A stretch of DNA of 64,000 nt from Tigriopus japonicus (GCA_010645155.1 CM021318.1:653356-717355), one strand, 5' to 3'. Positions 1 to 12,531 are shown, numbered from the stretch's first letter. Notes: a model not told the origin generated them from the sequence alone. Made by a program: numbers and translations.

Positions 1-106
1 ATCACACACCGTTCCTTTGATTCTGAAGGTTGAATGTGGAAATAAAAATCAAACCTCCCAAAGAATGTATTCCTTCATCTTCATTGTCGTCGGCCTCCTC
101 CACAAT

Positions 107-171
107 CACCACCACCACCACCTTCTCTTCTCCCTTATCCATGGACTACTCCAACAACAACAACAACAACC
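107..171. repeat. CAC and CAA trinucleotide microsatellites
   Basis: A run of CAC units (107-122) is followed 30 bp later by a run of CAA units (152-171). They account for the histidine- and glutamine/asparagine-rich open frames here, which are best regarded as artefacts of the repeats. Confidence 0.8.
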
Positions 172-842
172 ACAATTCTTTTTCGTTGGTCTTGAGGGTC
201 GATCGGCAAATTCCATGTCTATGGCAGAGGTCTGATAGTAGATAGTCACATTCCTGGCATTCCTCAGCCATTTTACTCTGTAATTATGAGTGGCGTCAAC
301 TCCACAATCGTGACAGGAGATTCGACAGCTACCAGGACTGCTACCGCCTCGAAAAGAAATGATGTCCATCCACTGACTTGAATAATTTTAACTGGTTCCG
401 TTCTCCACTTCATGACGACATGGGCGCAAAATTAATTGACATTTTCATTAGAGACATCTCTCACATTGTCCACCAAATTGGTATTGGGAAAGGGGTGCAA
501 GTCGACTGGATATTATCTCAGTGGTTCGACAGTAAAAGGTGTTTGCATGCTGTGAGAACCTACAGAGAGCTCTTGCTCAAGGCAAACAATCAACGCCAAT
601 TGGTTCCTGGGGTAATTATTATCATTAAAATGAAAGAAGTTGAACTTCTCTCACGCGGATGGATTGAGCCCGACGTCGTTTGGAATGTCCGTCGTCGCTT
701 TCAAGTTGTTGAGTGACGAACGAAGGCTCCTCCTGACTCATGATGGTTTAGTGGAGATGGCAGTAGCAATAGAAATAGTAGGGATAGTTAGTGGATGGAC
801 GAACTGGTACTAGAGAAGTAGTAGAAGTTGTCGTGATAGGAA

Positions 843-866
843 TAGTAGTAGTAGTAGTAGTAGTAG
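843..866. repeat. TAG trinucleotide microsatellite
   Basis: About eight TAG units in a row, flanked by degenerate copies on both sides. Simple repeat with no sign of coding use. Confidence 0.8.
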
Positions 867-2130
867 AAGTCGTAATAATGATGAGGGTTGATGAATGGAG
901 GGATCTGCTCATAATCATGGATTATGACCAGGACTCGCTGGTCAGATCAGTCCGGGATTTTTTTCGAACAGACGAACGAACGGACGTATTTGGGACATTG
1001 GTTGGCGTGAAATGACGGTGCTCGGGCGAATCAGGCCAATTTGAATTGGCTATTTTGAAATGCAGTCATTCTTTGTAAATGAATTCTTGGCTCCAGAGAT
1101 CTCCGAAAAGGCCAAGAAACCTGTAATCAACATTCCATTGTCTCCGTCTGGGGACCATGTAGGAGGACCAAAGGGGTTGTTGCATCCCTTTAAACAATGA
1201 GCAATCGAAAACTGAAAAACTGGGAGAGGAGCTGCCTAATTTCTTCCATAATGGAGAAGACATCTTAGGGTAGAAAACTGGAAAAAAGAGTTCGCTCTAC
1301 TAATCTCGGTTGAAAACTTGATTGTTTGTAAGAGAGGCATTGGAGACCTGCCTCGTGTGACTGATTAGGGACACCCCTATTGGGGTTTGATGACCCTTAA
1401 CTCGGGAACCAACCAACCAGCCAGCTAACCAACGAAGGATAGACCGGGTGCGCTAATCAAAATTCCAATCCAAAGAGGAGCATAGATCGTCAGGCTTGAT
1501 AGGGAATTCTTTCGAGCCTTTTACGCCCCTGATGTCGCCATATTTATGTCATCACTTGGCTCAATCTCAGATGTTCATCCAACTACCAATGATCGTTGTC
1601 ATTGATCTCTTCCATCTCTCGTCGTGGGGGCAAAATCAGACTGGCCGAAATTCCTGCCTTCAATTAACGATCTCGGGATCCCCGGAACGGAATTTCATGG
1701 CTCTTTTAATCCTACGTGTTCCCTACTCTGTGTATACATAAGTACGCATTATAGGTACACATACGTACGTAGGGAGTTACAATTCGCCCCATTATCTGCA
1801 TACCAAAGCGTTTGATTGGAGTATTAGCGCCACGGTGTCCCCCGCCACGCGTGACCGTCAACCACGTTTGACGTCGTCGTTGTCGGTAGCGCCGAGTCTT
1901 TGCTCGGGAGCCGTTCTTTGGGGTCGGCGGTTGTTCATCCATCCATCTGTTCATGGTGAAGGGACTCTTCTTGAGTACTCGGGGCTCGTTCTCGGGGACG
2001 ACAATTGACGCTGGAATTTCATCCTCAGAGTGGCGAGTGATCTTGGCTTTTGGGGCGTTAAAATCCCACGTTTCCCCTCCCCCCCTCTTTTTGGGACTGC
2101 TCTCCACCTGAAAAAAACTCTTTTCCTATC

Positions 2131-2135
2131 TCAGT
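2131..2135 (+). promoter_or_regulatory. Candidate arthropod initiator (TCAGT)
   Basis: TCAGT, the consensus arthropod initiator, lies 22-26 bp before the ATG at 2157. No TATA box is visible 25-35 bp upstream. It would give a very short 5' UTR, so this is only a candidate start site. Confidence 0.35.
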
Positions 2136-2156
2136 TGCTCAGAACAAACTCGAGAA

Positions 2157-2802
2157 ATGGCAGACACATCCACAGTCAGAGTGATTTTCTCCTCGTTGCA
2201 AATCCGAAATGTGCATTTGATAGTTTTACTTTTGGTGGCGGCTTTGGTCCCCGGAATACACGGTGCACCCGCTGAACTCCCTAAGGAAGCCGTCGAATTA
2301 GATAAGAACCACCCTTTCATGAATGTCGTGAACTCATTGTTAAACTCACTCCTAGAGGAGACCCTCTATAGACGAATGGAGAGCTTGCTCCTGGATCCTG
2401 GACGAAGTGCTCGGAACTCGGTGGACAAGCAGAAGATTGTCGAGTCCGCTGTCGAGAACTATCAGCATCAGGAGATGACCATCCCTGAGCTTCATCAAAA
2501 CGAAGGCCAACAAAACACGGAATCCCTGAAACACTTCACAAAACTTGCCGGTAAGCCAGCACAAATGATGGGCAAGACTTGGCGTTGGGGCTGTGATTGA
2601 CAACCTCTGTTCTTTTCCAGGTTACTGGATACGAGAAAGTCCGGAGCCTGTTGTGATGGCCTCAGCCAAAGAACCATCGAACGACGACAAGGAAGCTTTG
2701 AATTCTACGGAGGACGATTCGTTCGTTGATTATAAGACTGAAGTTTACGCCATCTCGGATTTATTCACATCGACTACAACAGACCCTCCGTTAGGTGACT
2801 GA
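2157..2802 (+). CDS. Small secreted protein of unknown function (two exons)
   Basis: Join 2157..2550 and 2621..2802. The 70 bp intron starts GTAAGC and ends in a pyrimidine run plus CAG. Splicing keeps the frame (codon GGT is split) and gives a protein of about 191 residues. Residues 1-36 form a signal peptide with a basic/polar start, a hydrophobic core (LIVLLLVAALV) and a small-residue cleavage region (GIHG-AP). The mature part is acidic and hydrophilic, has no cysteine, no transmembrane segment and no obvious dibasic-glycine amidation sites, so it does not look like a classical neuropeptide precursor. If the intron is retained the frame ends at 2600 with a different tail. The gene converges with the choline transporter gene, whose stop lies 415 bp away. 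No family was recognised. The signal peptide and clean intron make it likely a real gene; function unknown. Confidence 0.6.
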
Positions 2803-2977
2803 TGAGCCCGTATTTGGGTCCAACCAAGTTCCCCGGAGAGGGCTCTCCAGGTTTTTGTCACTGTGATATCAAGATAAAGTTTAATAATTTATAGATAAAA
2901 CTGCTCAACTTTCGCCGTCGCAAATCGCAATACATATCTGTGTGCATATCATTTTTTGGACGAACATTTTTTTTTCT

Positions 2978-2983
2978 TTTATT
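2978..2983 (-). terminator. Polyadenylation signal of the choline transporter gene
   Basis: AATAAA on the minus strand, about 235 bp beyond the CHT stop codon and in the gap between two convergent genes. No other canonical hexamer lies nearer on that strand. Confidence 0.45.
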
Positions 2984-3217
2984 ACACAACATTTGAGGCG
3001 CAACGAGTAAATAGATAACATTAAACATTTCTGTTTTCTTCCTTTTCGTTTGTAGTATGTAAACAACACATTGACTTCTTTCGAAAACGTATATATGGCA
3101 TAGAACGACGACGATAAGTAACTTCATTTACACAATTGTTCGGGGGTTTCAATTTTTCAACTTGCAGTTGCTCACTTTGTACATTTTTCGATATCAGTTG
3201 GTCTCGAGCTCGTCACA

Positions 3218-6200
3218 TTAGAACTCGGTCTGCTTCTCAATGGGCGTGTAAGGGGGCTTCTCGGTCAAAGAGGCCATTGAGCCTCGTTTTCCATCCGGGA
3301 GATGCTTGACCCGATCCATGACCTCGCCCTTGATATCCTTCACACCTCCTTTGATGTCTCGCTTGATGTTCTTCAGGGAGTCCTTTCTCCTCACAGAGTC
3401 CCCATTGCCTCCATCCTCAATAAACGAATTGGATTCCTCAGCCACAGGAGGTGGGACCGCTGGGAGATGGTGATGGTCCTCTGTCCCCCCTGTTGTGCTC
3501 TTTTTCTTCATGGACCCAAATCCGGATGATCCGAATGAGATTTGTCTTCGAAGCTCACGTAGAGGTGGATCAGGCTTTCGGATGGGTTTGTCCACGCTTT
3601 CTTGCCTTGGAATGCGGTCACTGGTGCTGTAGTCGGGTCCGTCGGGTCGAATTGGAATTCTTTCCTCGGTCTCCGGAATGGGTGTGAAGCAGTTGAAGTA
3701 ATCGTATTTCAAGGAGATCTTCTTCACCAGAAACAAGTACCTACAAGATGGAATTGAAAATGAAAAAATGACTGAGGTGTTGGGGGTGGTTGAGGAAATT
3801 GAGTGGAGGAAACCGGGTAGCAACTAAGTATATTAACTGAGCTTTTATAAATATGGAATAAGTTATGGCTAAGACTTTACTTTGTAAGCACGTTAGGTAT
3901 TGTCCCAAGGCATGAACTGATTGTTTCCGGCTGAACAGCGTAAAATGAAATGCCCCCCCTGGCTTCACTTATACCGTCAATTAGATAACAAATGTTTCCA
4001 CTTGTTTTCTGTAAGGTATACACGATTATAAAAACGCTCTCACATCCCTAACAAAGTGAAGCAAATCGAGAACCTTTCTTGGCTTTTTTCTCATTTTTTT
4101 GTGATTAAACGAGAAAATCGTTCTTGTCTATTGAATTCATAAATATTTCTGGAAAATGAAATAATCGAAGAAAAGAGCACAGCAAGACGAAACAGGCTTT
4201 TTAAGGTTAGAATTACTTCCCCACTAGTAAACTCATTCAACGGAAATAATTCAAGTATAACAAATATTTGGAAAAGTACACGTGATTTCTGACACTAAAG
4301 AAAAAGGAAAGAGCACAAAAATCTCGTGCAAAAAGAAGGAGACGGAAAATGGATTACTTTCCAAATTTTAAAACTTATGCAATGTGTTATGAAAAAGATT
4401 TCCTCGTTCGCTTTAAACAGAATTCTCGCCTTTTTTCCATCACAATCGAGCAATTGAAGAAATAGTCTGTTTGTTTTACATTTTTGTGGGGCCCCTTGAT
4501 TCTTAATCATTGGCTTAATTATGAGATTTAATCCTCCTAAAATTGGCTCAAATCCAGACAAAAAATATGTAGTTTTGCCGTTATGATATTCAAAACTTGG
4601 TTATCCACACAATTAAAGTGATGGGATTGCTTTTGATTTAGTCATTGATGGTAAATCGAACGACTTGTTCATTTCATACTCGTAAAATTGTGTTACACCT
4701 ACACCAAACAAGCCGAACATAACAATCAAAAACTGGTGTGCAGAAATTTATCGAATCAAAACGTACCAAATACGATTCTAAAGATTTAAAATATCCCACC
4801 TAAAGGTTAGTTGTTGAACCCATTTGGAATCAAGAAACAAGTAAAGATTCTCGATTCAAGAGAGCAAAATGCGCTTTAATACTTGAAAACGCAGAACCCC
4901 AGACTCCACTCGAAATTGTTATTCCTACTCAAGGTGAGTGGTTGAGGGCATTTGAAAGTACGTATAAAGGGAGCACAGTAGATTGGTGGATGGATGTAAA
5001 TTGCACTTATTGAAATAGCTGGATCGACTAGACTTAATAAAGCAAACTAAAAACAGCCCCAACCTTTTGGTCAGGGTCACAACTCCCCCATTAACAATGT
5101 GTTTCCATTAACTTTCAAATGCTCTCAATTACTCACCTCTAACCACCCCTCCCTAGTTTCAGTTTTGTCCCTCTAATCAAGAAGCACTGAAGTGCTGGAG
5201 TGGGAGGCTAGTGATGAGAATTACGATTTTCTATAGAATTGATTCGATAGCGCTCTTCTGCTAAAGAGACCTTGTTTGCATTCAGTAGACCACGTGTTTC
5301 AATTTTCAGCTCAATCGAATGCAGGAGTGAAAAGTTATGCCTTCTCAAAGTTATGTAATGAAGAGAGCATAGAATGAAAGCGTGCGTCCTTTTGTGGTAA
5401 AACAATTACCAGAAAAGGGCTAGTTCATTCATTCTCAGTAGGATTTGCACTGAACTTTGAGAGACCATAACTTTTGACTCCGACGTTCGATTGAGCTGAA
5501 AATTGAAATACCTTTTTTAATCAACATTAGCAGGGTTTCATTTGGAGAAAAACGATATTGATTTGACCCTATTGGACCTCATGATTATTTTCATTTGCCT
5601 CCCAGTCCAGAGAAATTTAGTGGTTCTTGCTGATAAGGTGAATCATGTTCAAGCTTTACCTGGTCAACGCAGATATGGAAAGTAAGGACACCATAGAGAG
5701 GCACATGGCCATGGTTCTGAATGGAAACATTTGTTCCCCACTCTCTTCATCAAACAACGGGTACTTGATCAATGGGGGAAGCCCAATGAGCGTCTCACCA
5801 CCAGCCAAACGAACAAACATGCCAAGCAAATACGCCACCAAGGACCCATAGGTGTTGACCCAATCCTTGAAGTGGACCACTATCAAAAGCTGAGGAAACA
5901 AGATGACGTAAACCAGGTCCGAACACATGGCCCTAGAAAACAATTAGATCATATCACTCAATGAAGTAGACTGACCTTTGATGTAATCGTAATATGAATT
6001 ACGATTATGTGATTGCAATTACATTTCACTCTAATTGTAATTGTAATTAATCGCATTTGAACTGCCAGTAATCTTAATAGAAATTAATTAGATTTTGGCT
6101 CACGCAATTGTGATTTTTCATTTCCAAATTACAATTACATTTTTACATACACATCAAATTTTGATACTGCATTTCAATGATTTTTCCCTCAGATTTCCAA

Positions 6201-9200
6201 TATTTTATGGTTGCGTAAATTGATGAACCCTCTGTCAAACAGCTTTTTGCACGTCTGTTTCATTTTGCCCTTAAAGACGAAATAAGAACAAGTTGGGCTT
6301 GAGAAAAATTGTAATTAAAATGTGATTGAATTACTCTTTGAAAGTAATTGTACTTGTAATGATTTGCATTTGAAAATAGAATCTTTGTTATTTTATTTAA
6401 TTACTTTTGAGGCTAATTTAATTGTAATTCATTTCATTTCAACACAGTTCTTGACACAGGTCTGGAGCTAGGGCATTATAATTACAAGAGTACGTGCACA
6501 GAGATTGACCAATTTTCTGCTCAAGATTCAAGGCGGAAAAGGGAAGCCCAAGAAAGACTACAATTCTTTCAAGAAAATCCAAAACGAATCATGTTCATTT
6601 CAAGAACATTTTCAAAACTTGCAAGAATGGTAACTATGTTGAACATACATGGTAGATAAAACTATTTCCTTCGCAAATCTCATGACAAATCTGATTGTAC
6701 CAGTAAGTGGGACCTATCAATATTACGAACGTGTTCTTCTGCTTAAAGTCCTCCATTTTGAATTTCTTATTTAGTGAGAGCGAATATTTACCAGAGTCCG
6801 TAGATAGTTGGAATGGTCAAGGCCATGGAAGTGGCCATGGCTCCAACAACGAAGATTGATATCCTCATCACCCACATGATCTCAGTTTCTGATGCCTGCC
6901 CAAAGGAAACGTGAGACTTTCATTTAAACTAATTCCCACGCAAGTTTTGTGTTTTACAACTTACTCCTTGTCTGAAAATGAGTCGATAAACGTTCCGAGC
7001 AAACATGGAAGAGGCTGAGAGGACCGAGGAGTCTGCCGAGGACATCACGGCCGCCGAGACTGCTCCCAATCCAAAGAACGAGATATAACTTGGGGTTAGA
7101 TATTGCAACACCATGGGAAGAATCATCCTCACGTCCTCGGCTGGGATGGGAATCGTGCCCGGATAATCGGTCTCGTTCCAGTCTGTGGAGAATTGAATGT
7201 GAGGGCTTTACCTACGTACGTGGACTATGAAAACGGACCACATTCTTAGGTGTACATGTCAGGAACGATAAAGGGAAAGAGAAGTGGGTATTTGATTACT
7301 TCTGTGCCGTCTCTAACCACAACCAAATAAGTTCAGCAAGTAATTGAAAGAAACTCAACCGCAATCGCGATTCCTTTTCCCTTTTTGTGTGAGAAAAACA
7401 ACGCATACATTTCTCTAAGTTTGTGGTTGGTCCGATAGAGGGCACTGTCAAGAAGTAGATAAACATTGATTTTCTAGACTATGAGCTGAAACAATGAAAA
7501 CTATAATTTCCAAAAGGAACAACTCAATTATGTACTACTTGGAAATGAGACCTTGCTTGGACTGGGTTGGCAACATACTTCATTTTTTCCAAAAGTCAAG
7601 GACAACCCAGAATGGGCCCCAACCCACCGTTAAAATTTTTACACTACTAAAAAAACATTGTAACCATTTTATTGTATCCAATGAGTAAAATACTTGCAAT
7701 AAACATTATCATTATTATAACTATTATTTCAAGCTCAATTAAATGCCGGAAAAAAATAAATATATGAACTGAAGTAAATGCAAAATTGAATGAGATTGAA
7801 GTTTTGCAGTAAAAAGTTACCAGAGGTGTCATTCATTCTGTGTAGAATTGTGTAGTCAGCTTTGAGAGAGTACAACTCTACTCATTTGCAGAAGAACTCT
7901 ATTGGTTTTGTTATTTAATAGGTAGAAAAAATACTCCTTATCATCCAGAAGCATTTAGTGCTAACTCTGAATGAGTCACTCTTAAGATAGACATCATATT
8001 GAATATATTTAATTAACAACTGACAAAATCATTTAATTTCTTGTTTTAGCAAAATCATTTGATTAGTTAACCACCCCTCTGGCATGCTGAAATCAAATTT
8101 CGAACCACGTACTAAATTTAGCTTTTAAAAAGGGCTGTGCTTCAAAAACAAACATTTTGAACGGTAGATGGCGTTAGTATAATGTTAGTTTCAAAATTGG
8201 CCATGTTTAGTTAAAAACGCGCATTCAGTAACGCTTGATGAAATTGAGTTTTTGCATCAAAAAGATGACCAATTTGAACAGATTGATTTTGGATAAAAGT
8301 CATACCAAATTTTGAACAAATATAAAAAAGCACACTTACTCGTGGATTTGGCGATCGCGCCAATGAGAATGGGAGGAACGGCCATGATGACGCATCCAAC
8401 TGCCGCAATATAGGACAACATTTCGGCTCCTGTTGCGCTCTTACTGGATAGAACTCGTTGGAAATAGACCTATGAAAACCCGAAGTGGCATGCATCATTC
8501 TCATTTTTTCCATGTTTCAAAAAGTAAGTGTACACTTTCATTAGAAATTTACCTGCCATGGAATGCCTCCAAAAGTTAGAAGAAGCATGTAATCCATATA
8601 GTACCATCCACGACCTTCACCAATCTCGCCAATCCAATCTTGTGATTCAAGCGTGATGGGAACCACAGACTCGTTGATCCAAGCAAAGGGGATACAAATA
8701 ACCTGAAGGAAGAGCTAATTTTTAGCCTGGGGACTTTGATCTAAACTTTTCTCATTACTCACCAGACCCACAAAGATGCACCCCAATTGGACCACATCGG
8801 TATACGCCACCGAATAAAGTCCACCGATCCACGTGTAGAGCACGGCAATCAATGCAGAAAGGATCACGGCGGTGTCCAATTGCATATTAATGATTATAGA
8901 GAGGGTGGCACCTGCACAAACCAGTCACAACATGAGCCAATTCTTCCCGGGGAAATCAATTATGCATGGGGTAGAAGTCCCAAATCGCTTACCAAGAGCT
9001 GCTAATATCCCAGCGGACCAAAATACCTCTCCACAAAGAGCGGGAATGAAGAGCAACCCTCCCATTCGTCCACCCAAACATTCTTGAAGAGGGTCCAACA
9101 TTGTTACATAACCCTCTTTTCGCATACGATGAGCGAAGAAAATCCCTCCTGAAAGAGAATTGGGTTTGAAGAGCTTCTTTCAATGCCTTAGAAATGAATA

Positions 9201-11871
9201 CAATTTCTAGCCTTTTTGTAAGTCCTCCTAAAGCCATAATAATTAGTGTAGCTAAGCGTTTGATTGGTACGTGCCTAAAAATAATAACTTTAACTTTGAA
9301 CCTTCTTGCAACCCATTCAGAATGTCGAAAATAAAGGTAGCCCCTTTGAGTAGCAATAATGAAATCCACGAACTAAAGTACCAGAATGAGAAACTTATCC
9401 CATGATGTAAAGGAAGGGCTGTTTTCCCCCAAAAACACGCGACCAAGAATGACCAGTCACAGAATGCAAGTACAGTAAATTGTTCTGTATGAGCCCATGC
9501 TTGAATTGAATCAAGGAGCTCCTTAAGAGGCGACATGTACGCGCACTTAATTCAAAAGCAAGAGTATTCCAAAGTCAAGTTGAATTAGCATTCGTCGAGT
9601 ATATACTCTCCCCAGCTGCTGTGTTTCAAACACAGGAGTTGTCACGAGTAAATACTCGAGGACGGTTAATCTGACTTGATTTTGGTGTGCTCTTGCTTTT
9701 GAATTAGGTGCGTTAATATGCGGCCTAAGCTTGACTGAGTAAACAGTTATTGGGACGGTTGGCCGACTCTTGATCACTTCTTCCATCCTTTTCTGATAGC
9801 TTTATTTCCAACCAAGAACACTAAAATCCTCTGGACGACGAAAATAGATAAAAGAATTATGATTACGAGTAGGAACAAATTAGTTATATTCTCCTGCAAA
9901 TGAGGCCTTGCCCGTGTTTGGGGCATTACTATTTATTGTACTAGTATTGTGTATTTTTTTCGTGCTAGGGTCTGGATTGTTAACCTTGTATTCCAGATTC
10001 TTGCTTTAACTTATTTCTTACTAAATTAATAGATCATTCTGGTTCATGTTCTGTTAGAGCATTATTATGCTAATAGAAACCCGTAATCTAAGAACTCTGC
10101 GTTAAAATTTACACAAGCTCATTTTAAAATGCTTTCAACTTTTTCGTGTTATTGAAAAAATTAGTTTTAAGTTTTCAAGTTTGCTGGCTTTACTTGACTT
10201 TTGCTTATTTCTATTAGTTTGAATGATCATAAAGTTGAACCATTTGAATTTTAATTTCGTTCTTTTTTGACAAAAATAAAACGAACGGTTCCAGTTTTCA
10301 TGAAAGTAACACCCTTTCAACTGTTGAATGTTAATGGAACAATATCACTTTGCACCATAATAATTTCTCTTTTCTTACTCAAGTCTGAAGCCAGATTGAG
10401 GTTCCTTTCATGAAACACGGACACACATTGACTGACATAGTACATGTTACCGGAATTGATCTTTTTCAGAGTCATTATTTGTTTGATATGAGACTTCAAG
10501 CATAGGCCACCCTGTTCATGAAGTAAGCACTCTTTCAAATAGAGAACAATCATTGCAAATATGTATTTCTGCAATAACACCAATATGGTGAGTTGAGGAC
10601 CACAAGGTTAGTGGTTAAAATTGTGCTCATAATTGCATCGATTGCACTCGATTTGCCGCAATACCTACCTGGCATGCACCCATCATAAAATGCCATTGAT
10701 TTAAGACGATTATGAAGGTGACGTTACAATGAATTACTTATTACTGGTGTATTTGACTCCATGTTCTTTGACGATGTATCTCAAATCGTCCCATAAAATG
10801 GACAAGAGAATGTTTGGTACTGCTGCTTGAGAACAAAAAACATACACATTTCTCGGAACATATGAAGTGATCGTTAAGGAAGCATTGATGTTGGAAACAG
10901 TCCACAGGAACGGATGTCAACGGAAAACAAACATTTTCACGCTGTCAATTGCAGAAATGAAAATTCTTCGGGTTCAAACAATTTGAAATTCTTTGTCTCC
11001 TTTTTAGCTTTTTATTGTTAAACTTGGATTTCACGAGCGTGAATAAAATCTAGTTTAGCGTTGTTTGGATAGCAGAACCAATTTTCAATACCTGAGAGGA
11101 GGGCTTTAAATACAACGGTTCATTAATGATTCAGTGAATGTTGTCCTCCATTAAGAATTCCAATATTGCCTTTCACATGATAAGTTTTCTTACCAAGAAC
11201 CAAACTGAGGGCATATCCCAAGGGAGCCTGGCACCAAATCAGGCCATCCCTGTATACGATCTCTGCGGTTCCATTGATGTAACCTCCACCAACCCAAGTG
11301 GCCGTCATGGTGAAGATACCCACAAACATCCCAATATTGCGGCCAGCCAACATGACCTCTTCCTAGAACAACATGGATACGTAATGTGATGCCTAATTTA
11401 TCTCAGTAACTAGATGCTCAAGTTATAATGGAAATATAATCTCATTCTAAGTAGACAAGCACATGTTGAATTTTGACACCGAGGTTGCGCATCTGGGGTT
11501 TTCAATTATTCCGATTATTTTCCTTTCGAAGGACATTAACTTGGATTTTTACATCACATGATTTTTATTTCAAAAACGTTTGCTCCCAAGGACCAAAACA
11601 AACAAATTCCATATCAGCTGACGCTATTTTCTTGCTGGAAAGGTTTAACCTCGCTCTCAATATCAAATCAAGTCTTGCTCGGGCAACTGCTTTGTTTTTT
11701 GTACCAAATCTCGCAATCAAAGTTTCCAAGATCAAGGTTGTGTAAAATTCAATTAGATCTCACCTCTTGGTCTCCCTCTCCTCCAGAGTTTTTTCGGGCC
11801 GCCCACATTCCCACGGCCAAAATGAGAATGTAGAACAAGACCACAGACACGATGCCTTCGATATTGATCAT
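3218..11871 (-). CDS. ChT: High-affinity choline transporter (SLC5A7/CHT1)
   Basis: Sodium- and chloride-dependent choline uptake at cholinergic nerve terminals, the supply step for acetylcholine synthesis. Coding exons, in gene order on the minus strand: 11871-11764, 11362-11194, 9148-8993, 8911-8763, 8702-8553, 8469-8340, 7182-6965, 6895-6792, 5932-5660, 3740-3218. All nine introns are GT-AG and the frame closes exactly, giving 659 residues. Family signatures: [11 protein letters not shown] (about 58-68), [38 protein letters not shown] loop, [15 protein letters not shown], and [20 protein letters not shown] around Asp338. Thirteen membrane helices are expected for the family. From about residue 490 a roughly 165-residue cytoplasmic tail follows, longer than in vertebrate CHT and rich in charged residues, serine and proline. 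The gene is head-to-head with VAChT/ChAT. Introns of 1.9 and 2.0 kb carry foldback repeats. Confidence 0.95.
5195..5610. repeat. Long imperfect inverted repeat (foldback) in CHT intron
   Basis: Left arm (about 5195-5354) and right arm (about 5452-5610) are reverse complements over most of their length. Ends begin CTGGAGTGGGAGGC and CTGGACTGGGAGGC, and the block containing TTTCAATTTTCAGCTCAATC occurs in both arms. A spacer of about 95 bp separates them. This looks like a foldback-type or MITE-like insertion in the last intron of the choline transporter gene; no target duplication was identified. Confidence 0.6.
5975..6440. repeat. AT-rich GTAATTA-type repeat in CHT intron
   Basis: The motif AATTGTAATT / AATTACAATT and close variants recur many times, clustered at both ends of the stretch (about 5975-6060 and 6310-6435) with less repetitive sequence between. 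This layout resembles the subterminal repeats of an old non-autonomous DNA transposon, but clear terminal inverted repeats and target duplications were not found. It lies in the intron between exons 6895-6792 and 5932-5660. Confidence 0.4.
9541..9713. repeat. Foldback/MITE-like hairpin in CHT intron 2
   Basis: Arms at about 9542-9610 and 9645-9712 are inverted copies: TAATTCAAAAGCAAGAG in the left arm matches CTCTTGCTTTTGAATTA in the right, and GAGTATATACTC pairs with GAGTAAATACTC near the loop. It lies inside the 2 kb second intron. No coding capacity. Confidence 0.6.
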
Positions 11872-12240
11872 CTTGAGACTCGAGATTTGAACGATGAGGA
11901 AGACGGAAAAACGTGATTTCTATTGTATTCTTTTTTTTGTGCCGTACAACAACCTTGTTCGAGCGAGTGAAAATGTCCTAAACGTCGGTGGCGATTAATT
12001 CAATCACGATTGACGTTCAACCACGATTTAAAGTTTATTCTTGAGAGGGTGTTTTTGTAGGGTCAAAGGGGGAGCAAGAAGAAGGTAAGAGTTCGGGTAT
12101 AGGGAGGAGTCAAACTTAACAAGAACAACAAAGATGATGGTCGAGAAGAGATTGATGCTTTTGAAGGCAATCGTCGCCCCAACGGAGTGAGGTCCTTTTG
12201 GAGGGGGAGTTTTCGGTGGTAAAACCTAGGGTTGCCGTAG

Positions 12241-12531
12241 TCATTGGTCCAGTGGTTCAAGGGGTGGGACAGGGATGCTGCCCTCCCACACGGTGTTCAA
12301 AATGGTGGTCGTGTTCACAACACATTGATCGATTTCGACGAATCCCGTCTTATCCCCTGACTTTGTCTCGTCTCCAAAGGCCACTGAATCCCTCTCATTG
12401 GCCAAGGTCACATGGTTTTCTTCATGGTCCTCCTTTGGCGACGGGTCTGTGCTTCTTAGATCGTGGCTCTTCGTCCCCAGTTCCGTGGGTGTCCAATTTG
12501 GCCTCGTGGTGTGGAGGCGGCTCGCGCTCAT
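12241..12531 (-). CDS. Possible small ORF upstream of CHT, function unknown
   Basis: A minus-strand frame of 96 residues starts with ATG at 12531 and ends TGA at 12241. It is acidic and rich in Ser/Thr/Glu/Asp, with no hydrophobic segment and no recognised domain. Upstream of the ATG is a pyrimidine-rich run ending in TTGTAG, which would serve as a 3' splice site. It could therefore be an exon of an upstream-initiated minus transcript, part of the CHT 5' UTR, a small separate gene, or chance. The plus strand over the same bases also has a longer open frame, but that one reads as low-complexity shadow sequence. Confidence 0.22.
   Translation of the reverse strand: MSASRLHTTRPNWTPTELGTKSHDLRSTDPSPKEDHEENHVTLANERDSVAFGDETKSGDKTGFVEIDQCVVNTTTILNTVWEGSIPVPPLEPLDQ

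Larger units (their letters stand above)
1..2100. other. Gene-poor left edge with microsatellites
   Basis: No convincing gene is seen before 2157. The stretch holds trinucleotide repeats (CAC-type at 107-122, CAA-type at 152-171, TAG-type at 843-866) and short open frames rich in low-complexity residues. A minus-strand open frame at 1712-2107 is GC-rich and reads like possible protein, but it has no recognisable domain and overlaps the upstream region of the next gene. Confidence 0.5.

Noticed and set aside
378..716. 112-codon plus-strand open frame
   Set aside because: No recognisable family, no splice or promoter support, and it lies among microsatellites.
1712..2107. 131-codon minus-strand open frame upstream of the secreted-protein gene
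   Set aside because: No domain, no clear promoter or splice sites, and the arginine-rich middle follows from GC-rich repeats on the plus strand; not enough to call a gene.
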